Assembly (NCBI GenBank): GCA_021324435.1
Contig: JAJPIZ010000007.1
Location: forward strand, 46,188-110,187
DNA from: Anaerolineae bacterium
Lineage (GTDB): Bacteria > Chloroflexota > Anaerolineae > Anaerolineales > Villigracilaceae
Direction of reading: 5' to 3'
DNA length: 64,000 nt
The position numbers and the translations under genes were made by a program. Below are positions 49,520-57,282 of this stretch, one piece after another. Under the pieces are notes generated by a model. It did no database searches and was not told the DNA's origin. It worked only from the letters and a program-made list of their open reading frames with translations. How positions within the stretch are numbered: the stretch's first letter is position 1; every line of letters begins with the position of its first letter.

Positions 49520-51853
49520 TCATCTCTGAACTCTGCTTTTGAAGAGTGTAACCTGATCGGGCTTGACTTGAATATCGCTGTTCAGCGGACTTGTGAGCAG
49601 ATAATACTCCAACCACGGATGCAGGTCAGTCAGAACTTGGCTGTCCTTTTCGTCGCTTCGGATTTGATTCTGGTCGCGCAGGAAAGAATTCAAAATAAAG
49701 GATGGACTGAGTCTCACTTCGAGATCGGGGCCGTAGAGTTGACCGGTCAACGCGGCGTAGCCCGTCGCGGCTTGATCCATGTAATCTGTGTGATAAATGA
49801 TTGGATTATTACTGGCAACCATGAACTCGGCTTGAAACTGATCAGCATACGGAAAAACTTTGGCAAGCGTGTGAGGAACGATATGCGTCTCGCGCATCCA
49901 CGCGCAGAGCACGCCGTTTGGGGTGAGATGATTTCGGTAAATCTTCAACGCTTCTTCTGAATATAAATTATTGTGTCCCGCGGTGTGCTCGCGCAGAGGG
50001 TCAATCGAAATCAAGTCAAATTTTTCGTTTGGGAACGCGTTCAAGTATCGTCGGCCATCGTCCACGATGTAGGCGACGCGCGGGTCGCTGAGAGTCAGCC
50101 GCGCCGAATCGAGATTGCGCGTCAGAAACGGATGAATGTCTCCCAGCAGTTCCACGATCACGATCTCTTTTACGCTTGGGATACTGCTGTAGAAGAGCGC
50201 CGAATATCCGCCGCCGAAGCCGATGATCAGAATCCTTTCAGGCCTGGACGCGCCCGCGCAGGCCAGACCTCGGTTTTCATACGTGCCTTTGGGCGGGAAG
50301 AAGCTGTTGACTTCACCGCCGATCCAAAATAGACCGCGTTGACGCGCGCTATCCGGCTCGTAGGTCAACGCCAAAACACTGTCGCCGGATTCAGAAATGA
50401 CCGCGTCTTGTCCCGTGCCGGAAGTGTAGAGGCGCGAATAGAACTCGCCGCGTTCCGGAACAAAGACGACACCCACGAGCGCGATCAAGCCAAGGGCGAT
50501 CAATCCGTTTCGTCCCGCCGACGGTTTCTCTGCCCGGTTGAAAAAGTAAAAGGCGGGGAAGAGAAATGTCGAAACGGCCAGCAGTTTCAAGGTCCGTTCT
50601 GAGCCGATGCTTGGGAGCAGGACAAAACTGATGACAAAGGTCCCAGCCACAGAGCCGATGATGTTGGCCAGGTGAATGTCCCCCACACGCCTGCCGGATA
50701 AAAGCGGATTGTTGATCGAAAGCCGATCCAGCACCGGCAGACCTCCGCCCATCACGAGACTGGGCGGCAGAACCAAAATCAGAATCGGCAGGAAATAATT
50801 CCAAAGATTTTCGAGCAGTATTTTTTTCGAGAAGAGCATTTCGTGATTGACTCTGATGAATGGAATGGCTGGCTTTTGCGTCTCGATGAAATTTTGAACC
50901 CACGGCGCGTTGAATTTGAGTGAAAGCCAGAACGCGAGAAAAGTCAGCGCGGCAATCGCCGCCCCTGCCAGTTCGATTTTGCAAAATAATAAGACCGCGT
51001 TCGATGACGCGTCGGCTCTGCGTCCCCAGAGCGCGCCGCCGAGCGCCAGCCCAAGCAGAAAGATGAACAGGATGGATGGAAACGCGTAGGCCGTGTTTTT
51101 GTCCACGATGAGCAGGACGCGAACCCACAACATTTCGTAGCCGAGGCCGAGAAATCCAACGAGAAACGATGAGATCAGGATCGTTTTGTATCCCCATGTG
51201 ATTGTGGTGATGCTCATCGATTCTTTGGATTTAGATTCAAGTGCTTGGTCGCGTTTCCGGCGTGAAAGCACCAGCGCGCACAGGCCGACAAAAATGTTCA
51301 AGCCCGCCGCGATGTAAACGGTTCCATCCAAGCCATATGACCCGATCAACACATAACCAGCCGCAGCGCATCCAAACGCCGCGCCCAACGTGTTGATGCC
51401 GTATAAAATGCCGATGACCTGCCCCGATGTTTCCACTCGGTTCACGAACGATTGAGTTAACAGCGGGAGAGTCATTCCCATGAGCGTGGTTGGGATTAAA
51501 AGAATAACAAAACTGATCAAAAACACTAACGCATATGGACTACCCGCCGTGCTATGACCGATCCAAATGATGACCGTTGGGCTGGCGACACCAAAGAGAG
51601 CGACCGCGGTTTCGAGAATGCCATACAACAACAGTGTGTTTTTTAGATTGCGCGCAATTCGCCCGCCGATCAGTGACCCAATCCCAAGGCCGGCCATGTA
51701 GGCCGCGACAATCAGCGTTACCGAAATCATCGTCACGCCGAAATGCAATTCCAGCAATCTCTGCCAGACGATTTCATAGATCAGCCCAGCCGCGCCTGAG
51801 ATCAGGAACAGCGCCGCGAACAGTGGAAGAAGATACGAATCCCTCGATTTCAT
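49520..51853 (-). CDS. Fused MFS-like / spermidine synthase-like membrane protein
   Basis: A 777-residue protein. The first about 480 residues are polytopic, with two blocks of transmembrane helices (LYEIVWQRLLELHFGVTMIS; MGMTLPLLTQSFVNR). The C-terminal about 260 residues are a spermidine-synthase-like Rossmann fold: ILIIGFGGGYSALFY, VELLGDIHPFLTRN, DDGRRYL and FDLISIDPLREHTAGHNNLYSEEAL. Such fusions are common in environmental bacteria; whether they make polyamines is unproven, and the catalytic Asp of true synthases is not clearly conserved. The gene is flanked by helicase genes on the same strand, 17 nt after the AddB-like gene. Confidence 0.9.
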   Translation of the reverse strand: MKSRDSYLLPLFAALFLISGAAGLIYEIVWQRLLELHFGVTMISVTLIVAAYMAGLGIGSLIGGRIARNLKNTLLLYGILETAVALFGVASPTVIIWIGHSTAGSPYALVFLISFVILLIPTTLMGMTLPLLTQSFVNRVETSGQVIGILYGINTLGAAFGCAAAGYVLIGSYGLDGTVYIAAGLNIFVGLCALVLSRRKRDQALESKSKESMSITTITWGYKTILISSFLVGFLGLGYEMLWVRVLLIVDKNTAYAFPSILFIFLLGLALGGALWGRRADASSNAVLLFCKIELAGAAIAALTFLAFWLSLKFNAPWVQNFIETQKPAIPFIRVNHEMLFSKKILLENLWNYFLPILILVLPPSLVMGGGLPVLDRLSINNPLLSGRRVGDIHLANIIGSVAGTFVISFVLLPSIGSERTLKLLAVSTFLFPAFYFFNRAEKPSAGRNGLIALGLIALVGVVFVPERGEFYSRLYTSGTGQDAVISESGDSVLALTYEPDSARQRGLFWIGGEVNSFFPPKGTYENRGLACAGASRPERILIIGFGGGYSALFYSSIPSVKEIVIVELLGDIHPFLTRNLDSARLTLSDPRVAYIVDDGRRYLNAFPNEKFDLISIDPLREHTAGHNNLYSEEALKIYRNHLTPNGVLCAWMRETHIVPHTLAKVFPYADQFQAEFMVASNNPIIYHTDYMDQAATGYAALTGQLYGPDLEVRLSPSFILNSFLRDQNQIRSDEKDSQVLTDLHPWLEYYLLTSPLNSDIQVKPDQVTLFKSRVQR

Positions 51854-51869
51854 ATTGCCTTTTGCGTTG

Positions 51870-53993
51870 TCAATTTTCCGCGCCTTGCTCTTGCAAAACT
51901 TTTTGGAAGGCCTTCAACAACTCGCCGCGTTGTTCAAATCCGCTTTCGCCAAGTTCGGAGAGACCGATGTAGATGCGTTCCTTGCAGCGATGCAATAGGC
52001 CAGATACGAGACGCGCCAACGATTCGCGATTGGCTTCGACTTCATCCGCATCCGTCCAGACCCGATCACGGGTCCAGCCTCGAGAGAGCACATACGGATG
52101 CGTAAGCGGTTGCGCCAGGCGCTCGTGCCATCCGCTGGAACCGATGTCCAGCCAGAATTGAATCGCAACCGGACGGTTCATCATCAAGAAGGTGTGCGCG
52201 GGTGCGACCAGCACCGCGTCTTTGTCTTCCGTGCGCCACGACTCGACGTATGAAGCGGCAATCACGCCCTCATTCAGCATTAGGACGTATTCCTTGCCGA
52301 AATCAAAATCGGGACGATCTTTCATCACGAAGGACGGTTCCATGGCTTGGCGGAACTTCTTCACCGATTCGATCAGGCTGGCGGCCACACGAACGGAATC
52401 GAAATTATCGTGATAGCCAAACCCAGGCTGAGATAAAACTTCGCCGAACAGTTTGCGGAAGAAGTGATCCAGAGGAAGATAATTCGACATTCTATATTCG
52501 GCAAGAAAATCCCGAATTATCGAATATCGATTCCCGATTGTGTATGTGATTCGTTCCTGCATCTCCGTGTTGATTTCGTCGAAGGTTGAAAGTTGCAGGT
52601 CGCGCGGACGATAGACGATGTCGGTCAGCAACTGGGCGCGGACGAGGTCGAGTCCCGCGATGGATTGCATGAGCGCGTACGCCGCGTCGAATTTTGGCGG
52701 GCGGATATTCCAATGCGGGTGTGCCAGCGCGGCCAGCGTGATCAGCGCGCGGCTGGCGGGTTCGTCATGCAAAGAGCGCGACGGGCGATGCGAGCGGACA
52801 GGAACGCCGCGCGCTTCGAGGCGATGCATCAGCGAGAAGCGAAGCGCGTCCGAGAGATAGGGTGCAAGAATGACGATGTCGGAAGGAGATACTTGATGAC
52901 TGGAAACTAGAGATTGGATTTCGTTGACAACGGCATCGAGGAGCTCGGGGTAGAAACGGGAGGTGATGGTAGATAACGCCCTCACCCCCGTCCCCTCTCC
53001 CAATTTTTGGGAGAGGGGTGCCGAAGGCGGGGTGAGGGGAGAAATCGATTCAATTAAAGAACCGACCAAATTTTGAACATCTTCTGACGTCACAAACGAA
53101 TCTTCGGTCACGACCTGTTCATCACACAACTCGCGCAACGCAAAAGCTGTGTCCACGTCCGCGCCGAGGAAATAGCGATAGCCTCCGCCTTCATCGTAAA
53201 TGAGCAGGGCGGATTGAAAGTCCACGAGCCATTCTCGAATGAGATCATGGGCGCGTGCGCCATCTTCCTCGAGGTTGTCATAGATGAGATGGCGATATGT
53301 TTTTACAAGATGCTCGCGGACTTGAGTTTGCGGCCATAGAATGTTTGCGAAGATTTCAAATTGCAGTGAGAAGTCCAGCAGGTTATGTTGCAGGCAATAG
53401 TCACGGAAGCGATTGGCGCAATCCTGTGCATCGGCATAGACGCGGCGCTGGGCGGGGTCGCCGTAAAAGGCGGCGTCGAGCCGCGAGGCGATTTCGGTGT
53501 GAGGAAAGCCGACCACCGCGGCCTTGTTCAAGTTATCAATGATCTGCGAATACAAGCGATTGCGGTCAATCGTGACCGATTCAAAATAACCTTCATCCAG
53601 CAAAGGCCGCACAAGATAGGCCATGTAATATTGCGCGGTCTCAAGTGTGAGAAAAATTGGAGGTTGATCGGGAAATGCAAACCCGGCTTGTTCCGCGGCG
53701 AGCGGCCAGAATAAATCACACATGCGCCGCGCCAGACCGCCGACCGTGGCGGGAGTCACTTCGCCGCCCGCGCCGCGCAGCGGCGATTGGATCACATCGA
53801 GATATGGTTCTTGCAATGAACGTTGTGGGGTAAGAACCAAAATCTGATCTGCAGGCACGCCTTGCGCGAGCAGATGTTTGAGCCGCTCCACGCCCGCGCT
53901 GGATTTGCCTGTTCCTGCCGGGCCGGAGACGAAGAGTTTATGGTCGAGGGGAGATTCGATGATTTGACGCTGGGCGGGCGAAGGGTCCGGCAT
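51870..53993 (-). CDS. AddB-like superfamily 1 helicase/ATPase subunit
   Basis: A 707-residue UvrD-fold protein. Walker A GPAGTGKSSAGVE is intact (24-36), motif Ia is ILVLTPQRSL, the Walker B region is degenerate (HLIYDNLEEDGA), and the C-terminal half has motif V/VI remnants (DAVLVAPAHTFLMM; CKERIYIGLSELGESG). No nuclease domain or Fe-S cysteines. Two stretches come from in-frame palindromic repeats: about residues 317-339 (LTPPSAPLSQKLGEG) and about 483-500 (IGNRYSIIRDFL). An upstream extension to 54116 is repeat-derived and rejected. Likely partner of the UvrD-like helicase and the Fe-S nuclease. Confidence 0.85.
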   Translation of the reverse strand: MPDPSPAQRQIIESPLDHKLFVSGPAGTGKSSAGVERLKHLLAQGVPADQILVLTPQRSLQEPYLDVIQSPLRGAGGEVTPATVGGLARRMCDLFWPLAAEQAGFAFPDQPPIFLTLETAQYYMAYLVRPLLDEGYFESVTIDRNRLYSQIIDNLNKAAVVGFPHTEIASRLDAAFYGDPAQRRVYADAQDCANRFRDYCLQHNLLDFSLQFEIFANILWPQTQVREHLVKTYRHLIYDNLEEDGARAHDLIREWLVDFQSALLIYDEGGGYRYFLGADVDTAFALRELCDEQVVTEDSFVTSEDVQNLVGSLIESISPLTPPSAPLSQKLGEGTGVRALSTITSRFYPELLDAVVNEIQSLVSSHQVSPSDIVILAPYLSDALRFSLMHRLEARGVPVRSHRPSRSLHDEPASRALITLAALAHPHWNIRPPKFDAAYALMQSIAGLDLVRAQLLTDIVYRPRDLQLSTFDEINTEMQERITYTIGNRYSIIRDFLAEYRMSNYLPLDHFFRKLFGEVLSQPGFGYHDNFDSVRVAASLIESVKKFRQAMEPSFVMKDRPDFDFGKEYVLMLNEGVIAASYVESWRTEDKDAVLVAPAHTFLMMNRPVAIQFWLDIGSSGWHERLAQPLTHPYVLSRGWTRDRVWTDADEVEANRESLARLVSGLLHRCKERIYIGLSELGESGFEQRGELLKAFQKVLQEQGAEN
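52493..52545. repeat. In-frame ATTCG-type repeat inside the AddB-like gene
   Basis: TATATTCGGCAAGAAAATCC and CCGAATTATCGAATATCG; member of the family at 9751 and 27325. Open in the reading frame of the AddB-like protein. Confidence 0.75.
52978..53042. repeat. In-frame CCCTCACCC...GGGTGAGGG palindrome inside the AddB-like gene
   Basis: GCCCTCACCCCCGTCCCCTC, a central CTCCCAATTTTTGGGAG hairpin, and GCGGGGTGAGGGG. Related to the intergenic copy at 57153-57268 and to 35656. Encodes SPLTPPSAPLSQKLGEGTGV. Confidence 0.85.
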
Positions 53994-54024
53994 GAAGCGA
54001 GGGTAGTGTATCGCGATGGATTTG

Positions 54025-54146
54025 TCAATCGGGTGAGACGGCTTCATGCCGTCATCGCCCACTCCGACGGCGTGAGTCATCGGAGTAAAGACCAGAGACC
54101 GTGGACGATGGACCACGGTCTCTGGTCAACGGTCTACGGTCAATTA
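54025..54146. repeat. Two adjacent dispersed repeats upstream of the AddB-like gene
   Basis: 54025-54085 is a CTCCGACGGCGTGAGTCATCGGAG-type palindrome (split here: CTCCGACGGC, GTGAGTCATCGGAG) with a GACGGCTTCATGCCGTC hairpin. 54087-54146 is an inverted ACCGTGGACGATGGACCACGGT with flanking GAGACC/GGTCTC. They fill the gap up to the hydrolase gene. Confidence 0.75.
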
Positions 54147-54811
54147 AGATGTTTCTTGAAAAACTTCTTTGCGCGCTCCCACGCATCTTTCGCGGCTTCG
54201 GGTTTATAAACGTTTGGATCGGTGTCGCGGAAGAAGGCGTGACCAGAATTCGGGTACACAACCACTTCATGTTCGACGCCGACTTCGTCCAGCAGTTTGT
54301 CGAATTGCTCCACGGTGCCAACAGGGATGGATTGGTCTTTGTCGCCGAAGAGACCCAGCACCGGCGCTTTGAGATTCGTGCGCAGTTGATCGAAGACCTG
54401 TTGCATCCCGCCGCCGTAAAACGTGCAGACTGCGTTGACAGGCCGCGTCACGCTCAGCGACAGGGACATGCGCCCGCCGAAACAAAATCCAACACTGCCG
54501 ATTTTGCCGTTGCAATCCGGATGGTTTTTCAACGCGTCGAAGACTTTTTGCAAATCATTGACCGCAGTCGGCCCATATTTTTGGACCAGTCTCTGTGCGG
54601 TTTCACCATCGCCGAGTTTGGCGAGTTCGCCGTGATACAAATCCGGCGCGAAAGCGAGATAACCTTCTTTTGCAAAACGATCCGCGATGGACTTCGTTTG
54701 ATTGTCGAGTCCCCACCATTCCTGAATGACGATGATCGCTGGCCACGGGCCATGGCCGGACGGTTTGGCAAGATGTCCTGAGACGCCACCGAGTTGAACG
54801 AGATCGCTCAT
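54140..54811 (-). CDS. Dienelactone hydrolase family protein
   Basis: A 223-residue alpha/beta hydrolase with a Cys nucleophile. Triad: Cys in GSVGFCFGGRMSL, Asp in LGLFGDKDQSIP, His in YPNSGHAFF. IVIQEWWGLDNQTKSIADRFA is the classic N-terminal pattern (Glu activating the Cys). Classic members hydrolyse dienelactone in chloroaromatic degradation, but genomic context gives no such pathway, so the substrate is open. Cytoplasmic, monocistronic. Confidence 0.94.
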   Translation of the reverse strand: MSDLVQLGGVSGHLAKPSGHGPWPAIIVIQEWWGLDNQTKSIADRFAKEGYLAFAPDLYHGELAKLGDGETAQRLVQKYGPTAVNDLQKVFDALKNHPDCNGKIGSVGFCFGGRMSLSLSVTRPVNAVCTFYGGGMQQVFDQLRTNLKAPVLGLFGDKDQSIPVGTVEQFDKLLDEVGVEHEVVVYPNSGHAFFRDTDPNVYKPEAAKDAWERAKKFFKKHLN

Positions 54812-54911
54812 ATCTGCTCCTTTGGGCTGTGTTTTGATGAAGGTTATTTTTGGCTGATCAAATTATAGTACACATCGCTTCCTGCCAGTCGAAAATTACC
54901 CGGTCAAATGG

Positions 54912-54940
54912 TTGTGAGCCAATGACTTTTATTGTATAGT
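54912..54940 (+). promoter_or_regulatory. Sigma-70-type promoter of the small helical protein gene
   Basis: TTGTGA (54912-54917), 17-bp spacer, TATAGT (54935-54940), about 32 nt before ATG 54973. Confidence 0.65.
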
Positions 54941-54972
54941 TGAGAAAATTCGGAATGACACAGGAGGATGCC

Positions 54973-55407
54973 ATGCCCGCAGTTGCCAGACCCGGAAGTT
55001 ATGTCAAATTTTCTGATAAGCTCACTGCATCACTGAACGACATCACGCGCATGATCAACGAGCACAAAGCCATGATTGATTCCATTCAAGAAGTGGCGCT
55101 GGAGTTGACCACTTCCATCGGCGCCCTCCACACGCTCACGGTCAAGTATGCAGGCATTGCCAACAATATTCTCGACATGCTCCTGCCGCTTGCCAAGAGT
55201 ATGCCTATCATTCCCAGGAACGTGACCGCCATGCTCGCCAATCTGGAAGCCGTCACACAAAAGATCATTGACAATCAGACTTCCACAGCCAAAACGATCA
55301 CTGATGTGCAGGCCGGCTTGCGGACGGGCGATGTGAACAAAATCAAGGGACACGCCGGCGAGTTACAGGCCTTGACCAAGACCCTGACTTCGATACTGCC
55401 CAAATAG
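54973..55407 (+). CDS. Helical hypothetical protein
   Basis: A 144-residue protein I do not recognise. After a short N-terminus (PAVARPGSYVKFSDKL) it consists of long amphipathic helices (LNDITRMINEHKAMIDSIQE; ITDVQAGLRTGDVNKIKGHA) with one hydrophobic helix-like stretch (AGIANNILDMLLPLAKSMPI). It resembles coiled-coil or toxin-like helical bundle proteins but no family can be named. ACAGGAGG precedes the ATG and a clear promoter lies upstream. Single gene. Confidence 0.75.
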   Translation: MPAVARPGSYVKFSDKLTASLNDITRMINEHKAMIDSIQEVALELTTSIGALHTLTVKYAGIANNILDMLLPLAKSMPIIPRNVTAMLANLEAVTQKIIDNQTSTAKTITDVQAGLRTGDVNKIKGHAGELQALTKTLTSILPK

Positions 55408-55489
55408 CCTCGCCGCTTCTTTCCGGACTTTGACCGGGCGCGCGTGCCCCCGGGCTTATGTCAACGCTGTCGGCTCGTGTTGACACAAA

Positions 55490-55558
55490 CTCAGCCACTC
55501 GCTTTGGCAACCCACGTTGCCGAAGTAGGCGATAGCGGCTTGACGCCGCTTCGCCTGA
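55490..55558. repeat. Dispersed repeat upstream of rplU
   Basis: TTGGCAACCCACGTTGCCGA palindrome followed by GGCGATAGCGGCTTGACGCC and GCTTCGCC. Member of the CTCCGACGAC family; its second hairpin contains TTGACG, which serves as the rplU -35 box. Confidence 0.75.
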
Positions 55559-55568
55559 CATGTATAAT
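55540..55568 (+). promoter_or_regulatory. rplU: Consensus promoter of rplU-rpmA-rpmE
   Basis: TTGACG (55540-55545), exactly 17 bp, TATAAT (55563-55568). The -35 lies inside the dispersed repeat while the -10 is just outside it. The transcript would carry a GC-rich leader of about 120 nt before rplU, which may hold a ribosomal-protein leader structure. Confidence 0.8.
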
Positions 55569-55697
55569 ATCGTCCGCTTCTGCCCTGGCAGTTGGATTTG
55601 CCGGGGCGGTTGCTTGATAAACCCAGCTTCCCCGTGCGCTGGCGAAGGTTGCAGGAAACCCGCGAGCCATTCGGCGAAGTGAATGACTGGAGAGAAA

Positions 55698-56210
55698 ATG
55701 AGATACGCAATTGTGGAAAGCGGCGGCAAACAATATAAAGCCGTCGAAGGCAAGACGATTGAAGTGGATCGTCTGTCTGCCAAAGAAGGCGCTCAAGTTG
55801 ACCTTCGCACGTTGTTGATGGCCGATGGCGATGACTTCATGGTCGGCACTCCGACGGTGAACGGAATTCAAGTCAAGGCCACCGTCGTAGATCACTTCCG
55901 CGGCGAGAAACTCTTCCGTTTCAAATACAGCCCCAAGAAGCGCATTCGTGTGCGCGGCGGGCATCGTCAGCAGTATACGCGGCTGATGGTGGATTTCATT
56001 GGCAAGCCCGGCGAAACTCGCAAAGTGGAAAAGGTCGAGGCCGCGCCAAAGGTTGAGAAGAAGGCCGAAGCCAAGGCGGAACCAAAAGCAAAAGCCGAGA
56101 AGCCCGCTAAAGGTCCCGTGAAAGAAGCGGCGAAGAAAGAAGAAAAGAAAGCGCCCGCCAAGAAATCCACGGAAAAGAAATCCTCGACGAGCAAGAAGTC
56201 GAGCAGGTAA
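55698..56210 (+). CDS. rplU: 50S ribosomal protein L21 with Lys/Ala-rich tail
   Basis: The first about 103 residues are a normal L21 (YAIVESGGKQYKAVEGKTIE; FRFKYSPKKRIRVRGGHRQQ; YTRLMVDFIG). About 67 further residues form a low-complexity Lys/Ala/Glu/Pro tail (KKAEAKAEPKAKAEKPAKG; KKSTEKKSSTSKKSSR), histone-H1-like in composition, not part of standard L21. It may contact rRNA on the ribosome surface. ATG 55698 with GGAGAG upstream is preferred to one five codons earlier. First gene of rplU-rpmA-rpmE. Confidence 0.95.
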   Translation: MRYAIVESGGKQYKAVEGKTIEVDRLSAKEGAQVDLRTLLMADGDDFMVGTPTVNGIQVKATVVDHFRGEKLFRFKYSPKKRIRVRGGHRQQYTRLMVDFIGKPGETRKVEKVEAAPKVEKKAEAKAEPKAKAEKPAKGPVKEAAKKEEKKAPAKKSTEKKSSTSKKSSR

Positions 56211-56244
56211 CGTGAAAGCGTTTGAACGCAAATGAATAATATGC

Positions 56245-56300
56245 TTCGGCGACTCATGTCACCGGAGTAGGTGATGGCGGCAGGAAGCCGCCTCGCCCAA
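56245..56300. repeat. Dispersed repeat between rplU and rpmA
   Basis: CTTCGGCGACTCATGTCACC then GGAGTAGGTGATGGCGGCAG and GAAGCCGCCTCGCC. CTCCGACGAC family copy located inside a ribosomal protein operon. Confidence 0.8.
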
Positions 56301-56310
56301 AGAGGTAGAA

Positions 56311-56568
56311 ATGGCTCATAAAAAAGGCGGCGGTTCCAGCCGCAACGGACGCGATTCAAATTCCCAGCGCTTGGGCGTGAAGCGCTACGCAGGTCAGTAC
56401 GTGTTGGCCGGTAACATTTTGATTCGTCAGCGCGGGACGAAAATTAAACCGGGCTTGAATGTATCTGCGGGCAAGGACGACACGTTGTTTGCCACGGTTG
56501 ATGGCGTGGTGATGTTCGATCTCGTGCGCGGACGCAAGCGCGTGAACGTCGTTCCGCAGGAGAAATAA
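56311..56568 (+). CDS. rpmA: 50S ribosomal protein L27
   Basis: An 85-residue L27, which reaches the peptidyl transferase centre. The hallmark [28 protein letters not shown] is present (given here in shortened form: [15 protein letters not shown]), with [11 protein letters not shown] and [12 protein letters not shown]. There is no cleavable N-terminal extension of the Firmicutes type. AGAGGTAG lies before the ATG. The stop codon is separated from the next gene by one base. Confidence 0.97.
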   Translation: MAHKKGGGSSRNGRDSNSQRLGVKRYAGQYVLAGNILIRQRGTKIKPGLNVSAGKDDTLFATVDGVVMFDLVRGRKRVNVVPQEK

Positions 56569-56569
56569 A

Positions 56570-57052
56570 ATGAAGGCAGAAATTCATCCCACTTATTACC
56601 CCGACGCAAAAGTGACCTGCGCCTCCTGCGGCCGAACGTGGACCACGGGTTCGACCAAAAAGGAATTGCGCGTGGACATCTGCTCGAACTGCCATCCGTT
56701 TTTCAGCGGTGAAGCGCAGCGCATCATTGACATCGAAGGTCAGGTGGATCGCTTCTACAAGAAGTTGACCGCGCGCCAGACGTATGTTGAGACCAAGAAA
56801 GCCAAGGACGCCGCCAAGAAATCTCCGGAGCGCCCGGTGGCTGAACTTGAACTCACAGCCCGCGCGACCGAAGCGCTGGCGAAAGCCGGTATCACGGAAG
56901 TCAATCAACTCATCAAGAAACTTGGTGAAGGCGATGCGGCAGTGCTCGCGATTGAGGGCTTTGGTCAGAAGTCGTTGATTGATGCAAAGAAAAAACTGCG
57001 CGCCCTCGGTTATGAATTGCCCGAAGCGCCCGCGGCAGAAGCGTCTGCTTGA
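56570..57052 (+). CDS. rpmE: 50S ribosomal protein L31 fused to an alpha-CTD-like helix-hairpin-helix domain
   Basis: Residues 1-70 are zinc-type L31: [17 protein letters not shown], and Cys17, Cys20, Cys38 and Cys41 (ICSNCHPFF). A Lys/Ala linker (about 73-88) leads to residues 89-150, which closely follow the RNA polymerase alpha-subunit C-terminal domain: [20 protein letters not shown], then [18 protein letters not shown], the position of the alpha-CTD (L/F)GKKSL helix-hairpin-helix. L31 is normally about 70 residues, so the protein is twice the usual length. The added domain should bind nucleic acid or protein; a link between ribosome and polymerase is speculation. Confidence 0.92.
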   Translation: MKAEIHPTYYPDAKVTCASCGRTWTTGSTKKELRVDICSNCHPFFSGEAQRIIDIEGQVDRFYKKLTARQTYVETKKAKDAAKKSPERPVAELELTARATEALAKAGITEVNQLIKKLGEGDAAVLAIEGFGQKSLIDAKKKLRALGYELPEAPAAEASA

Positions 57053-57111
57053 TATTTGCAGACGAAGTAAACTCAGGTAAACTAGTGCAGGTAAAGCACC
57101 TGCACCTTCGA

Positions 57112-57153
57112 CAGGCAGATGCAAAAGCGTCTGCCTGTTTTGATAATTTTTTC
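57112..57153 (+). terminator. Intrinsic terminator of rplU-rpmA-rpmE
   Basis: CAGGCAGA / TCTGCCTG stem with a TGCAAAAGCG loop, followed by TTTTGATAATTTTTT. A second hairpin GTGCAGGT / ACCTGCAC lies just upstream at 57085-57105. Confidence 0.85.
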
Positions 57154-57268
57154 TCCCTCACCTACCCCCTCCGGCCTTCCCGCAAAGAACAGCGGGCGAG
57201 CGGCCACCTCCCCTTCTCTCTCCCAAATTTGGGAGAGAGAAGGGAAGGCAGGGTGGGGAAGGGTGTGG
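57153..57268. repeat. Dispersed repeat, CCCTCACCTACCCCC...GGGGAAGGGTG family
   Basis: CCCTCACCTACCCCCTCCGG, a CTCTCTCCCAAATTTGGGAGAGAG hairpin (shown as CTCTCTCCCAAA, TTTGGGAGAGAG) and GGCAGGGTGGGGAAGGG. Same family as the in-frame copy at 52978. Lies before tdk. Confidence 0.85.
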
Positions 57269-57282
57269 GCTGGAGACGATGA

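Noticed and set aside
45252..54116. Defence island (helicase, nuclease, methyltransferase)
   Set aside because: The methyltransferase is a small-molecule type without DNA target recognition, there is no restriction or Cas gene, and the helicase/nuclease set fits DNA repair.
53994..54116. N-terminal 41-codon extension of the AddB-like protein
   Set aside because: It translates a dispersed repeat; ATG 53993 precedes a plausible start of the ATPase domain.
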